The notes under the pieces: generated by a model | What the model was told of the DNA's origin: nothing | Databases searched by the model: none | What the model saw: only the letters and a program-made list of their open reading frames with translations | Translations under genes and position numbers: made by a program | NCBI GenBank assembly: GCA_017984215.1 | Contig: JAGOAA010000003.1 | Span: forward strand, 95,804-159,803 | Source of the DNA: Cytophagaceae bacterium | GTDB lineage: Bacteria > Bacteroidota > Bacteroidia > Cytophagales > Spirosomataceae | Direction: 5' to 3' | DNA length: 64,000 bases | In this document: positions 1-8,188 of the stretch, one piece after another | Layout: the number at the start of each line of letters is the position of its first letter | How positions within the stretch are numbered: position 1 is the stretch's first letter

Positions 1-984
1 TGGGAAAAAGTCTAATAAGCAGAAGGGACGCTGGCCTGGTTTCCGTTGGTCAAAATAACGTGAGTAGTTCTCGATGCCTGAGCAATAGCCCAGTTCGCGC
101 ATCATTTCCAAATCAAATTCCGTGCGTTGCTTGATGCGCTCTGCCTCTTGCAGTCGGCCATCCTTTCCGAAATAGGAGATTTGATTCACGAGGTCCGCTT
201 GAATATCCGATATGGCATTGTTCAAGGTTTCGCGTCCCGTCACGAATAAATTCGCAGGGAAAATGGCGACCATCGTTTCTTTGGAAATTTTCTTTCCTGT
301 CCAAGGGTCGATGCGGTGAATTTCTTCGATTTCATCCCCAAAGAAGATTACGCGATACCCAAAATCAGCATAGGCCAAAAAGATATCTACCGTGTCGCCT
401 TTGACGCGAAATGTTCCGCGTAAGAATTCGCCTTCCGTTCTTGAATAGAGAATCTCAACGAGTCGGAAGAGGAATTGATTTCGAGAAATCGTTTCTCCTA
501 CGCCGATACGCATGATGGAGTTCTTGTATTCTTCGGGGTTTCCCATACCATAAATGCAAGAAACGGAGGCGATGACGATGATATCTCGCCTGCCCGACAT
601 TAGTGCTGCCGTGGTGGCGAGCCTTAATTTCTCAATCTCTTGGTTGATGGAAAGGTCCTTTTCGATGTATGTACCTGTCGAGGCGATGAAAGCTTCCGGT
701 TGGTAATAATCGTAATAGGAAATAAAATATTCAACGGCGTTTTCGGGAAAGAAGGATTTGAATTCGCCATATAATTGAGCAGCAAGTGTTTTGTTATGGG
801 ATAAAATCAAGGTTGGCCGATTGACTTCTTTGATGACATTCGCGATGGTGAAGGTTTTTCCAGAACCTGTAACACCTAGGAGCGTTTGAGATCTTTCTTC
901 CTTATGGAGGCCTTCCACCAATTCCTTGATGGCATTAGGTTGATCCCCTGTGGGTTGGTAGGATGACGCGATTTTAAATTCCAT
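1..984 (-). CDS. uvrB: UvrABC excinuclease subunit B, N-terminal part (runs off window)
   Basis: UvrB is the damage-verifying helicase-like subunit of nucleotide excision repair; UvrA loads it onto DNA and UvrC then cuts. The 328 codons present read without a break from the ATG at 984 to the window edge, about half of a usual 670-residue UvrB. Visible are the Walker A motif GVTGSGKT near residue 40, the beta-hairpin segment YYDYYQPEAFI near residue 92 that inserts between the DNA strands, and the conserved stretch SVSCIYGMG near residue 143. The start is supported by the family-typical opening FKIASSYQPTGDQP. A promoter box ends only 3 bases before the ATG, so the mRNA may be leaderless. The C-terminal helicase and UVR domains lie outside the window. 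Confidence 0.97.
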   Translation of the reverse strand, partial: MEFKIASSYQPTGDQPNAIKELVEGLHKEERSQTLLGVTGSGKTFTIANVIKEVNRPTLILSHNKTLAAQLYGEFKSFFPENAVEYFISYYDYYQPEAFIASTGTYIEKDLSINQEIEKLRLATTAALMSGRRDIIVIASVSCIYGMGNPEEYKNSIMRIGVGETISRNQFLFRLVEILYSRTEGEFLRGTFRVKGDTVDIFLAYADFGYRVIFFGDEIEEIHRIDPWTGKKISKETMVAIFPANLFVTGRETLNNAISDIQADLVNQISYFGKDGRLQEAERIKQRTEFDLEMMRELGYCSGIENYSRYFDQRKPGQRPFCLLDFFP

Positions 985-987
985 GTT

Positions 988-995
988 CAAAAGTA
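988..995 (-). promoter_or_regulatory. -7 promoter box (TACTTTTG) of uvrB
   Basis: The minus strand reads TACTTTTG, a match to the Bacteroidota -7 consensus TAnnTTTG, followed by AAC and the uvrB ATG. No TTG was seen at the expected -33 distance. The spacing would put the transcription start at or next to the start codon. Confidence 0.5.
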
Positions 996-1041
996 CATAA
1001 TATTCGCATGCAGAGAATAGGAAATGTGCGTAGAATCGGGT

Positions 1042-1049
1042 TATTTTTG
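1042..1049 (+). promoter_or_regulatory. -7 promoter box (TATTTTTG) of the GH16-mazG operon
   Basis: TATTTTTG fits the Bacteroidota -7 consensus and lies 18 bases before the ATG at 1068. A transcription start just after it would fall downstream of the possible in-frame ATG at 1008, which favours 1068 as the real start. No clear -33 TTG is seen. Confidence 0.45.
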
Positions 1050-1067
1050 AGGGTAAAAATTCAACAG

Positions 1068-1919
1068 ATGATCAAGAACATTGCACTTTTAGGAATAGCC
1101 TTTTTAGGATGTGCATCCAAAGAAGCTCCAAAACCATTTTTACCTACAGAACCGACGACACCTGTTGTCCCTAAGGTATATACCTTTACCAAAGATCCTA
1201 TTTGGGTGGACGAGTTTGAAACGCCAGGATTACCCAATGATAAATTTTGGTCTTACGATGTCGGTGGCTCGGGTTGGGGCAATAATGAGTTACAATATTA
1301 TACGAAGGCGGATTTAGACAACGCGCACATTGAAAATGGCATTTTGACGATTGAGGCTATAAAGGAAAAGACAGGTGCGAATAATTATTCCTCAGCTCGT
1401 ATTGTCACAAAGGGTAAACAAGATTTCTTGTATGGAAAGGTAGAGGTTCGTGCCAAAATTCCTGCAGGACGCGGTAATTGGCCGGCTATATGGATGTTGG
1501 CAAGTCAGTCCGATTACGGTTCAGCCTATTGGCCAGATAACGGCGAGATTGATATATTGGAGCACGTGGGTTACGATCCGGGGGTGATGCATTTTTCGGT
1601 TCATACCAAATCCTTCTATCATTCCATTGGAACGCAAAAAACAGCAACAACGCGGTTGGATGATTTTGATAAGGAGTTCCATGTCTATACGATGGAGTGG
1701 ACGCCTCAAAGTATCAAGTCTTATATCGATGGAAAGTTATATTTTACTTTTGAGAATTCCGGTCGGGGATGGGAAGAGTGGCCCTTTGATAAGAAACAAC
1801 ACATCTTGTTGAACCTAGCAATCGGTGGTAACTGGGGTGGGCAAAAAGGCGTTGATGACACCATCTTCCCGAATAAGTTTTTAATTGATTACGTGCGTGT
1901 GTACGGATTAAACCCATAA
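1068..1919 (+). CDS. Secreted lipoprotein beta-glucanase, glycoside hydrolase family 16
   Basis: This is an endo-acting beta-glucanase (laminarinase or lichenase type) that probably acts on beta-1,3- or mixed-linked glucans from algae or fungi. Starting at 1068 gives 283 residues opening with a lipoprotein signal (MIKNIALLGIAFLGC, Cys15), so the mature enzyme should be membrane-anchored. An in-frame ATG at 1008 would add 20 residues and spoil the signal. The GH16 signature GEIDILEHVG gives nucleophile Glu160, helper Asp162 and acid/base Glu165. The flanking family segments RGNWPAIWML and the C-terminal LNLAIGGNWGG with FLIDYVRVY are intact. mazG starts 2 bases after its stop, so the two share a transcript although their functions seem unrelated. 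The exact substrate cannot be told from the sequence. Confidence 0.93.
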   Translation: MIKNIALLGIAFLGCASKEAPKPFLPTEPTTPVVPKVYTFTKDPIWVDEFETPGLPNDKFWSYDVGGSGWGNNELQYYTKADLDNAHIENGILTIEAIKEKTGANNYSSARIVTKGKQDFLYGKVEVRAKIPAGRGNWPAIWMLASQSDYGSAYWPDNGEIDILEHVGYDPGVMHFSVHTKSFYHSIGTQKTATTRLDDFDKEFHVYTMEWTPQSIKSYIDGKLYFTFENSGRGWEEWPFDKKQHILLNLAIGGNWGGQKGVDDTIFPNKFLIDYVRVYGLNP

Positions 1920-1921
1920 GC

Positions 1922-2719
1922 ATGAGATATCCAGCTGCGGCGGAGGCCTTTGATCGATTATTGTGTATCATGGATGATTTGCGGGAGAAATGCCCGTGGG
2001 ACAAAAAGCAAACCTTGGATACCTTGCGTCACTTGACGATTGAGGAGACCTATGAATTATCGGATGCGATTTTGTCCAAAGACATGGCTGAAATTCGTAA
2101 AGAGGTCGGTGATGTGATGCTGCATTTGGTTTTTTACAGCAAGATTGGGTCGGAAACAGGTGACTTTGATGCGACATCGATGTTACATGGCATTTGTGAG
2201 AAGTTGATTTCGCGGCATCCGCATATTTATGGGGATGTGGTGGCAGAGACGGAGGAAGAAGTGAAGGCCAATTGGGAAGCTTTGAAATTAAAGGAGGGGA
2301 ATAAATCGGTGTTGTCCGGTGTGCCAGGTTCTTTGCCCTCGCTGGTAAAGGCGATGCGGATTCAGGAGAAGGCCCGCGGTGCGGGCTTTGATTGGGAGGA
2401 GAAGGAGCAAGTATGGGAGAAAGTAGAAGAGGAATTAGGGGAATTCAAAGAGACCTTTGTGGGGAAAGACTTGTCGGCTGCCCAAAAAGAGGAGGCGGAA
2501 GGTGAGATGGGGGATTTAATATTCAGCCTGGTGAACTTTGCACGCTTTATTGATATCAATCCGGATCAGGCAGTTGAGCGGACAAATCGGAAATTCATTT
2601 ATCGTTTTCAGCATTTAGAGCGTCGTGCGGCCGAAATGGGCAAGAATTTGCAGGATATGACACTCACGGAGATGGATATACTTTGGAACGAAGCGAAGGT
2701 GACGCTGCCAGGGTCATGA
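1922..2719 (+). CDS. mazG: Nucleoside triphosphate pyrophosphohydrolase MazG
   Basis: MazG hydrolyses (d)NTPs to monophosphate and pyrophosphate, cleaning the nucleotide pool or lowering ppGpp under stress. The 265 residues form the usual tandem MazG arrangement. The N-terminal copy carries CPWDKKQT and the metal-binding helices EETYEL and EIRKEVGDVMLHL; the C-terminal copy carries EEELGEF and EGEMGDLIFSLVNFARF. The last residues (TLPGS) and the stop codon lie inside a perfect 32-base palindrome (2701-2732) that recurs elsewhere in the window, so the repeat appears to have become the 3' end of the gene. It is 2 bases downstream of the GH16 gene. Confidence 0.96.
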   Translation: MRYPAAAEAFDRLLCIMDDLREKCPWDKKQTLDTLRHLTIEETYELSDAILSKDMAEIRKEVGDVMLHLVFYSKIGSETGDFDATSMLHGICEKLISRHPHIYGDVVAETEEEVKANWEALKLKEGNKSVLSGVPGSLPSLVKAMRIQEKARGAGFDWEEKEQVWEKVEEELGEFKETFVGKDLSAAQKEEAEGEMGDLIFSLVNFARFIDINPDQAVERTNRKFIYRFQHLERRAAEMGKNLQDMTLTEMDILWNEAKVTLPGS

Positions 2720-2732
2720 CCCTGGCAGCGTC
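2701..2732 (+). repeat. 3'-end palindromic element, copy 1 (overlaps mazG stop)
   Basis: This is a perfect 32-base palindrome with arms GACGCTGCCAGGGTCA and TGACCCTGGCAGCGTC and no loop. It contains the mazG stop codon (2717-2719). It shares GTGACGCTGCC at the left and GGCAGCGTCTACC at the right with the copy at 33480-33512 read in that gene's direction. No T-run follows, so it is not a standard intrinsic terminator. It lies between the convergent genes mazG and galM. Confidence 0.85.
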
Positions 2733-2758
2733 TACCGCCGAACGCAAATAAAAGTGGA

Positions 2759-3898
2759 TTATTGCACTGAAAACTGATAAACGGTCTTCGAAGTATAGGT
2801 TTCTCCTGGACGCAATACAGTCGAAGGGAAATTCGGTTTATTAGGTGAATCTGGGTAATGCTGCGTTTCCAAGCAAAAGCCTGTACGTTTGTTGTACACG
2901 GTACCATATTTCCCAACCAAGTGCCCATCTAAATTATTTCCCGTATAGAATTGAACACCGGGTTCAGTCGTGAAAACTTCCATTACTCGTCCCGATGTAG
3001 GGTCTTCGACGCGCGCAATTTTTCCATAAGCACCAGGGGCTTTATCAAAAGCATAGCAGTGGTCGTATCCGCCACCTAAGGTAATTTGCTCATCTTGGGC
3101 GTTAATATCTAAGCCGATTTTTTTAGCGGATGTAAAATCAAAAGGTCCACCTTTCACGGATTTAACCTCGCCTGTTGGGATTAACACCTTATCGACTGGG
3201 ATGAAGAAAGGAGCGTTCAACTGGATTTTATGGTTAAGTACATCGCGCTTCACATTGCCCGAAAGGTTAAAATAGGAGTGATTGCAGATATTCAGGACCG
3301 TTGCTTGGTCCGTTTTTGCCACATAATCCATCGATAAGGCATTGTCATCGCCTAAGGTATATGTAACTTGAACTTCGAGGTTACCGGGAAAACCTTCTTC
3401 GCCATCTTTGGAGAGGTAGGCAAGTGTTAGGCTTGCGCCATTTTTGGAAACGGTTCTCCATACTTGCTTGTCGAAGCCCTTCAGGCCACCATGTAAGTGC
3501 TGGCCGTTATTTTGTGCGGCTAAAGTGTAGCTTTTTCCATCCAGGCTGAATTTACCCGCGGCAATGCGGTTACCATAGCGACCTACGACTGCGCCGAAGT
3601 AGGGGGAGTCGTTGATGTAGTCGGCTACTTGATCGAAACCTAAGACCACATCCTCCATGACCTCATTTTTATCTGGCACGATGATTTTGGTAATGATGGC
3701 ACCGTAATTCATGATTTGGACCTCCATGCCTTGGGTATTTTTCAAGGTATAAAGGGTAACAGCTTCGTTGGAAGTCGTTTGGCCAAAAGGCTTTTCTGAA
3801 ATTAACATGTTGGTTTTGAGGGATTTAGTTTGCGCCATGCCCATAAAAAAGGAACAAGCAAAAAAGGCTGTCGCGAGCCGGAAAACGGTTTTTTTCAT
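2759..3898 (-). CDS. galM: Secreted aldose 1-epimerase (mutarotase)
   Basis: This enzyme interconverts the alpha and beta anomers of galactose, glucose and similar sugars. The chosen ATG at 3898 gives 379 residues beginning MKKTVFRLATAFFACSFF, a typical signal peptide ending at MGMAQ. A further in-frame ATG at 3919 would put seven residues before it. Family motifs are clear: GAIITKI, GRYGNRIAAGKF, LHGG near residue 135, CNHSYFNLSG with the catalytic His, and the catalytic Glu in CLETQHYPDSPN near the C-terminus. Export suggests a periplasmic role, presenting sugars in the right anomeric form to transporters or oxidases. It converges on mazG, with the palindromic element between. Confidence 0.94.
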   Translation of the reverse strand: MKKTVFRLATAFFACSFFMGMAQTKSLKTNMLISEKPFGQTTSNEAVTLYTLKNTQGMEVQIMNYGAIITKIIVPDKNEVMEDVVLGFDQVADYINDSPYFGAVVGRYGNRIAAGKFSLDGKSYTLAAQNNGQHLHGGLKGFDKQVWRTVSKNGASLTLAYLSKDGEEGFPGNLEVQVTYTLGDDNALSMDYVAKTDQATVLNICNHSYFNLSGNVKRDVLNHKIQLNAPFFIPVDKVLIPTGEVKSVKGGPFDFTSAKKIGLDINAQDEQITLGGGYDHCYAFDKAPGAYGKIARVEDPTSGRVMEVFTTEPGVQFYTGNNLDGHLVGKYGTVYNKRTGFCLETQHYPDSPNKPNFPSTVLRPGETYTSKTVYQFSVQ

Positions 3899-3937
3899 GG
3901 CAAATAGGTTATTGAACATCCAATTTAGAGAATTTGC

Positions 3938-3967
3938 TTGAAAATAAAATTATTCTTCCTATCTTTG
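3938..3967 (+). promoter_or_regulatory. Promoter of rpsA
   Basis: TTG at 3938-3940, a 19-base spacer and TATCTTTG at 3960-3967 match the Bacteroidota -33/-7 promoter. It implies a leader of about 75 bases before rpsA. That leader contains a weak 6-bp stem (AGCACG...CGTGTT around 4004-4024). Confidence 0.7.
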
Positions 3968-4045
3968 CACCCCAATTTAAAAATTGTTTTACACTTAAAT
4001 TCAGCACGTTAGCCCAGCGTGTTGATGTATCTAGGGCGATCAAAT

Positions 4046-5866
4046 ATGTCAAAAGTTAAAAAAGATTTCGACTGGGATTTAGTTGAAGGAAAAGGATTCG
4101 GCGGTAACTATACTGAGGATCAAAAAGCACAAATGGAGGCAGCTATCGAGGCTACTCTAAACTCGGTAACTGAGAAGGAAGTTGTGAAGGGGGTTGTTGT
4201 AAGCAAAACAGACCGTGAAGTAATCGTAAACATTGGATTCAAATCTGATGGTTTAGTATCTGCATCTGAATTCCGCGATATGCCGGATTTGAAAGCTGGA
4301 GATGAAGTAGAAGTTTACATTGAGAATCAAGAAGATGCAAACGGCCAATTGATTTTATCTCGCAAGTTAGCGAAGGTAATGGGCGCTTGGACGAACATTG
4401 AGAAAGCTTTGGAAGAAGATACAATCATCAATGGTTTCGTAAAACGTCGTACAAAAGGTGGTTTGATCGTGGATATTTTTGGAATCGAGGCGTTCTTGCC
4501 AGGATCTCAAATTGATGTGAAGCCAATCCGTGATTTCGATATTTTTGTTGGCAAAAATATGGAAGTTAAGGTGGTTAAGATCAACCATACAAATGACAAC
4601 GTTGTTGTATCTCACAAAGTATTGATCGAGAAAGATCTTGAGGCGCAACGTCAATTAATCTTGAACAACTTAGATAAGGGTCAAGTATTAGAAGGTGTGA
4701 TCAAAAACATGACTAATTTCGGTGTGTTCATCGACTTAGGTGGTGTTGATGGTTTATTGCACATTACAGATATCTCGTGGGGACGTATCAACCACCCACA
4801 AGAGGTGTTGAAATTAGATCAAAAAATCCAAGTAGTAGTATTAGACTTTGATGAGAACAAGAAACGTATCTCATTAGGTATGAAGCAATTGCAAGCACAT
4901 CCTTGGGAAGCATTAGCTACTGAGGTTGAGGTTGGATCTAAAGTAAAAGGTAAAATCGTTAACGTTGCGGATTACGGTGCTTTCTTAGAAGTATTGCCAG
5001 GCGTTGAAGGTTTGATCCACGTTTCTGAGATGTCATGGTCTCAGCACTTGCGTAACCCACAAGATTTCTTGAAAGTAGGCGATGAAATGGAAGCAGTTGT
5101 GTTGACATTAGATCGTTCTGAGCGCAAGATGTCTTTAGGTATCAAGCAATTGACTGAAGATCCTTGGAACAAAACAGATTTGTTGTCTAAATATGCAGTA
5201 GGAACGAAGCACAAAGGAACTGTTCGTAACTTGACTAACTTTGGTTTATTCCTTGAGTTAGAAGAAGGTATCGATGGTTTGGTACACGTTTCTGACTTGT
5301 CTTGGACAAAGAAAATCAAGCATCCATCTGAATTCGTTAAAGTAGGCGATTCATTAGATGTTATCGTGATTGAGTTAGACGCGGATAACCGTCGTTTGGC
5401 ATTAGGTCACAAGCAATTAGAAGAGAATCCTTGGGATACATTTGAAAGTGTATTCACTGTAGGTTCAGTACATAAAGCAACTGTTATTTCGAAAAATGAC
5501 AAAATGGCTACGTTGGAATTACCTTACGGTATCGAAGGTTTAGCTGCTTTGAAACAATTGACGAAAGCAGATGAGTCAGTAGCTGAAGCGGGTGAGGCAT
5601 TGGATTTCGTTGTAACGGAATTCCACAAAGAAGATCGCAAGATTATTCTTTCGCACACACGTACATTCTCAGGTGCGCCAGTTGAAGAAGTTAAAGTAGA
5701 GAAGAAAAAAGCAACAAAAACTACAGAGAAGACAGCGACAGTTACAGCTGAGAAGTCGACAATGGGTGATATCGGTGCTTTATCTGCTTTGAAAGAGCAA
5801 ATGGAAGGTGCTGAGCGTGAGCAAGCGATCAAAAAATTAGAGAAGAAATCTAAGAAAGCAGAATAA
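4046..5866 (+). CDS. rpsA: 30S ribosomal protein S1
   Basis: S1 binds mRNA on the small ribosomal subunit and helps initiation. Starting at MSKVKKDFDWD (4046) gives 606 residues; an upstream in-frame ATG at 4019 would add nine unrelated residues. The protein is a string of S1/OB-fold repeats of about 85 residues. The central ones are recognisable by the recurring pattern NLTNFGLFLELEEGIDGLVH followed by VSDLSW, with versions near residues 210, 295 and 380; the first and last repeats are more diverged. A lysine- and alanine-rich tail follows. AT-rich optimal codons (TTA, GGT, CGT) suggest high expression. A promoter precedes it and a strong terminator follows, so it is probably transcribed alone. 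Confidence 0.97.
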   Translation: MSKVKKDFDWDLVEGKGFGGNYTEDQKAQMEAAIEATLNSVTEKEVVKGVVVSKTDREVIVNIGFKSDGLVSASEFRDMPDLKAGDEVEVYIENQEDANGQLILSRKLAKVMGAWTNIEKALEEDTIINGFVKRRTKGGLIVDIFGIEAFLPGSQIDVKPIRDFDIFVGKNMEVKVVKINHTNDNVVVSHKVLIEKDLEAQRQLILNNLDKGQVLEGVIKNMTNFGVFIDLGGVDGLLHITDISWGRINHPQEVLKLDQKIQVVVLDFDENKKRISLGMKQLQAHPWEALATEVEVGSKVKGKIVNVADYGAFLEVLPGVEGLIHVSEMSWSQHLRNPQDFLKVGDEMEAVVLTLDRSERKMSLGIKQLTEDPWNKTDLLSKYAVGTKHKGTVRNLTNFGLFLELEEGIDGLVHVSDLSWTKKIKHPSEFVKVGDSLDVIVIELDADNRRLALGHKQLEENPWDTFESVFTVGSVHKATVISKNDKMATLELPYGIEGLAALKQLTKADESVAEAGEALDFVVTEFHKEDRKIILSHTRTFSGAPVEEVKVEKKKATKTTEKTATVTAEKSTMGDIGALSALKEQMEGAEREQAIKKLEKKSKKAE

Positions 5867-5887
5867 TATTTGTTTTAAGTTTTGATC

Positions 5888-5920
5888 AAAAGGGGATTCG
5901 GAAACGAATCCCCTTTTTTT
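5888..5920 (+). terminator. Intrinsic terminator of rpsA
   Basis: The stem AAAGGGGATTCG / CGAATCCCCTTT with a GAAA loop is followed by a run of T, 22 bases after the rpsA stop. Confidence 0.93.
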
Positions 5921-6062
5921 GTGCTATCCTGATGCAGGCCCACAGATTTGCAAAATATCAAGAAAATGATTGCTTATTTCGAGGTATTTTGACAACTTAG
6001 GGGCTTGACTGAGAACAGGCGGAATGCTCATTCTCGTCTTAGCAATCTAAATCAATTAAACT

Positions 6063-7496
6063 ATGGGAAATAATTCACGGAGAGACTTTCTTAAAAAAGC
6101 TGGATTAGCTGCAGGAAGCTTTTACATTGTTCCGCGGCACGTATTAGGCAAGGGCTTTACGGCTCCTTCCGACAAGTTAAACATTATGGGTATCGGAGCT
6201 GGCGGAAAAGGCCAGAGTGATATCATGAGTTCATTCAACAAAGGCAAGGAGAACATTGTTGCTTTGGTTGATGTAGATGATCGCCGCGCGGTTCAGTCGC
6301 GTAAGGATTTCCCCAAAGCGAATTATTACCGCGATTTTCGTAAGGCATTAGAAGCTGAAGGAGATAATGTTGATGCGGTTATCGTTTCAACCCCAGATCA
6401 TACGCATACAACGATTGCCATGGAAGCCATGCGTCGTAAAAAACACGTTTATGTACAAAAGCCATTGACGCACGACATTTATGAAGCGCGTATGATGACT
6501 GAAAAAGCCCGCGAAATGAAAGTGGTTACGCAAATGGGTAACCAAGGTTCTTCCGGTGACGGCGTGCGTAAAATGATGGAGTGGTTTGATGGGGGTGTGA
6601 TTGGAAAAGTATCTGAAGTATTGGTTTGGACGAATCGTCCTGTTTGGCCACAAGGTATCTCTTATCCTGCTGCAGGGCATCCGGTGCCAGCAGAATTGGA
6701 TTGGGATTTGTGGTTAGGACCATCTAAATATCGTGAGTTTAACCCTGCATTTGTGCCATTCAAATGGCGTGGATGGTGGGATTATGGTACAGGAGCCTTA
6801 GGCGATATGGGATGTCACTTATTAGATCCTCCATTTAAAGTATTAGGTATCCGTGATGCCTTGAACGTAGAATGTTCGGTTGGCTCTGTATTCCTTACGG
6901 ATTGGGTTCCTGAGTGGATTCCAGAAGGATGTCCTCCATCATCTATGGTGACCTTAAATTATGGACCATCAGCGAAAAACAAATCCAATGTGAAGTTAAC
7001 TTGGTTTGATGGCGGTCTTCGTGCACCTCATCCAGCGGGTATTCCAGCGACGGAAGTTATCGGCGATGCGGATGGTTCGAATGGCGTTATCTTAATTGGG
7101 TCAAAAGGAATTATGACTTGCGGTACCTATGGTATCAATCCTAAAGTATATAAAAACGGAAAGCGTGTAGATGAATCTGAATTACCAAAAGCATCGTTGC
7201 CACGTGTCATTGGTGGAGATTCAGGACACAATACGCAATGGGTTGAGGCTTGTAAAGCTGGATATGGCAATATGGAAGTAAGTTCACCTTTTGATTATGC
7301 AGGTCCATTTACGGAGTCGGTATTGATGGGTAACCTTGCGATTCGTTCGTATATGTTGCGCGAAGGCGAAGGCCGGAATGCGAAGTACATTGGTCGCCAA
7401 CAGCTCGAGTGGGATGCAGCGAATATGCGCATTACCAATTTCGAAGCGGCGAATCAATTCGTGAAGCGTGAATACCGCGCGGGTTGGACGATGTAA
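6063..7496 (+). CDS. Tat-exported Gfo/Idh/MocA family oxidoreductase
   Basis: This is an NAD(P)-dependent sugar or polyol oxidoreductase of the Gfo/Idh/MocA family, 477 residues. It begins with a twin-arginine signal (SRRDFLKKAGLAAGSF), so it should be folded with its cofactor in the cytoplasm and exported, as is known for Zymomonas glucose-fructose oxidoreductase. The Rossmann segment has GIGAGGKG near residue 41, then VSTPDHTHTT and KKHVYVQKPLTHD near residue 133, where the classical EKP is QKP. The C-terminal half is the usual substrate domain (GTGALGDMGCHLLDPPF). The substrate is unknown; the family includes GH109-like glycosidases and 3-keto-sugar enzymes. It stands alone, with terminators on both sides. 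Confidence 0.9.
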   Translation: MGNNSRRDFLKKAGLAAGSFYIVPRHVLGKGFTAPSDKLNIMGIGAGGKGQSDIMSSFNKGKENIVALVDVDDRRAVQSRKDFPKANYYRDFRKALEAEGDNVDAVIVSTPDHTHTTIAMEAMRRKKHVYVQKPLTHDIYEARMMTEKAREMKVVTQMGNQGSSGDGVRKMMEWFDGGVIGKVSEVLVWTNRPVWPQGISYPAAGHPVPAELDWDLWLGPSKYREFNPAFVPFKWRGWWDYGTGALGDMGCHLLDPPFKVLGIRDALNVECSVGSVFLTDWVPEWIPEGCPPSSMVTLNYGPSAKNKSNVKLTWFDGGLRAPHPAGIPATEVIGDADGSNGVILIGSKGIMTCGTYGINPKVYKNGKRVDESELPKASLPRVIGGDSGHNTQWVEACKAGYGNMEVSSPFDYAGPFTESVLMGNLAIRSYMLREGEGRNAKYIGRQQLEWDAANMRITNFEAANQFVKREYRAGWTM

Positions 7497-7519
7497 TCTG
7501 TTAAAACCTGATAATTAGA

Positions 7520-7550
7520 AAAGACGGGGGTTCTCTCCCGTCTTTTTTTT
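7520..7550 (+). terminator. Intrinsic terminator after the Gfo/Idh/MocA gene
   Basis: The stem AAAGACGGG / CCCGTCTTT with an 8-base loop is followed by a T-run, 24 bases after the stop. Confidence 0.9.
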
Positions 7551-7557
7551 ATTTTTG
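7550..7557 (+). promoter_or_regulatory. -7 promoter box (TATTTTTG) of the cupin gene
   Basis: TATTTTTG begins at the last T of the preceding terminator's T-run and ends 14 bases before the ATG at 7572. No -33 TTG is visible. Confidence 0.4.
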
Positions 7558-7571
7558 CTAAAATTTATAAC

Positions 7572-8096
7572 ATGCTCTCAACATTCCCATCTACACTACC
7601 CGCTTCCGATGTTTTCTCAACAGTCGCTTCTTTTATTCAACAAGAGGGCTATGAGATTGTTGATCATGACTTCGATAGACCTTGGGGAGGTTTCTTTGTC
7701 TTACAAGAAAGTGATGCAGCTAAATTCGCCAAGCAGTTTTTCCCATCGGTTGCTTTTGATTCCATCCAAATCACCCAAAAGCTTAGTCCGAAATTCTTAG
7801 TAGTAGCTCCCAATAAGCGTTTGTCTTGGCAATATCATTTCCGCCGTGCTGAATTATGGTCAGTGACCTCTGGTCCCGTGGGTGTTGCCATTTCGGCGAC
7901 CGATGAACAAACTGTTCCCGATACGTATCAGGTTGACGATATCATCACCTTGCCCATCGGAACGCGTCATCGCCTGGTTGGATTAGCGCAATGGGGAGTC
8001 GTTGCTGAGATTTGGCAGCATACAGATGTATTAAATCCGTCCGATGAATCTGACATCGTTCGTTTACAGGATGACTTCGGCCGTTCGTCGATTTAA
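7572..8096 (+). CDS. Cupin-fold protein related to type II mannose-6-phosphate isomerase
   Basis: The 174-residue protein has a single cupin core resembling the isomerase domain of ManC-type phosphomannose isomerases. The segments RPWGGFFVL near residue 41, LSPKFLVVAPNKRLSWQYHFRRAELWSVTSG (given here as two joined motifs, NKRLSWQYH and RAELWSV, near residues 80-95) and LPIGTRHRL near residue 127 correspond to the family's metal-binding and active-site strands. The Gln, His and Glu of WQYHFRRAE are the likely metal ligands. Homologues in Bacteroidota are often named phosphoheptose isomerase, but no substrate can be assigned here. It lies alone between the upstream terminator and the TetR efflux operon. 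Confidence 0.7.
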   Translation: MLSTFPSTLPASDVFSTVASFIQQEGYEIVDHDFDRPWGGFFVLQESDAAKFAKQFFPSVAFDSIQITQKLSPKFLVVAPNKRLSWQYHFRRAELWSVTSGPVGVAISATDEQTVPDTYQVDDIITLPIGTRHRLVGLAQWGVVAEIWQHTDVLNPSDESDIVRLQDDFGRSSI

Positions 8097-8130
8097 TATT
8101 CCGCTCATCTAAAAATAATACAAGAAAACT

Positions 8131-8160
8131 TTGTAGTCTATAAAAGTTTCCATAGTTTTG
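8131..8160 (+). promoter_or_regulatory. Promoter of the TetR-RND efflux operon
   Basis: TTG at 8131-8133, a 19-base spacer and TAGTTTTG at 8153-8160 form a good Bacteroidota promoter 28 bases before the tetR-family ATG. AT-rich inverted half-sites (AAAACT at 8125-8130 and AGTTTT at 8154-8159) overlap both boxes and could be an operator for the regulator encoded next; this part is weak. Confidence 0.65.
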
Positions 8161-8188
8161 CTTCCCGATAAATCAACGGGTTTAGCAA

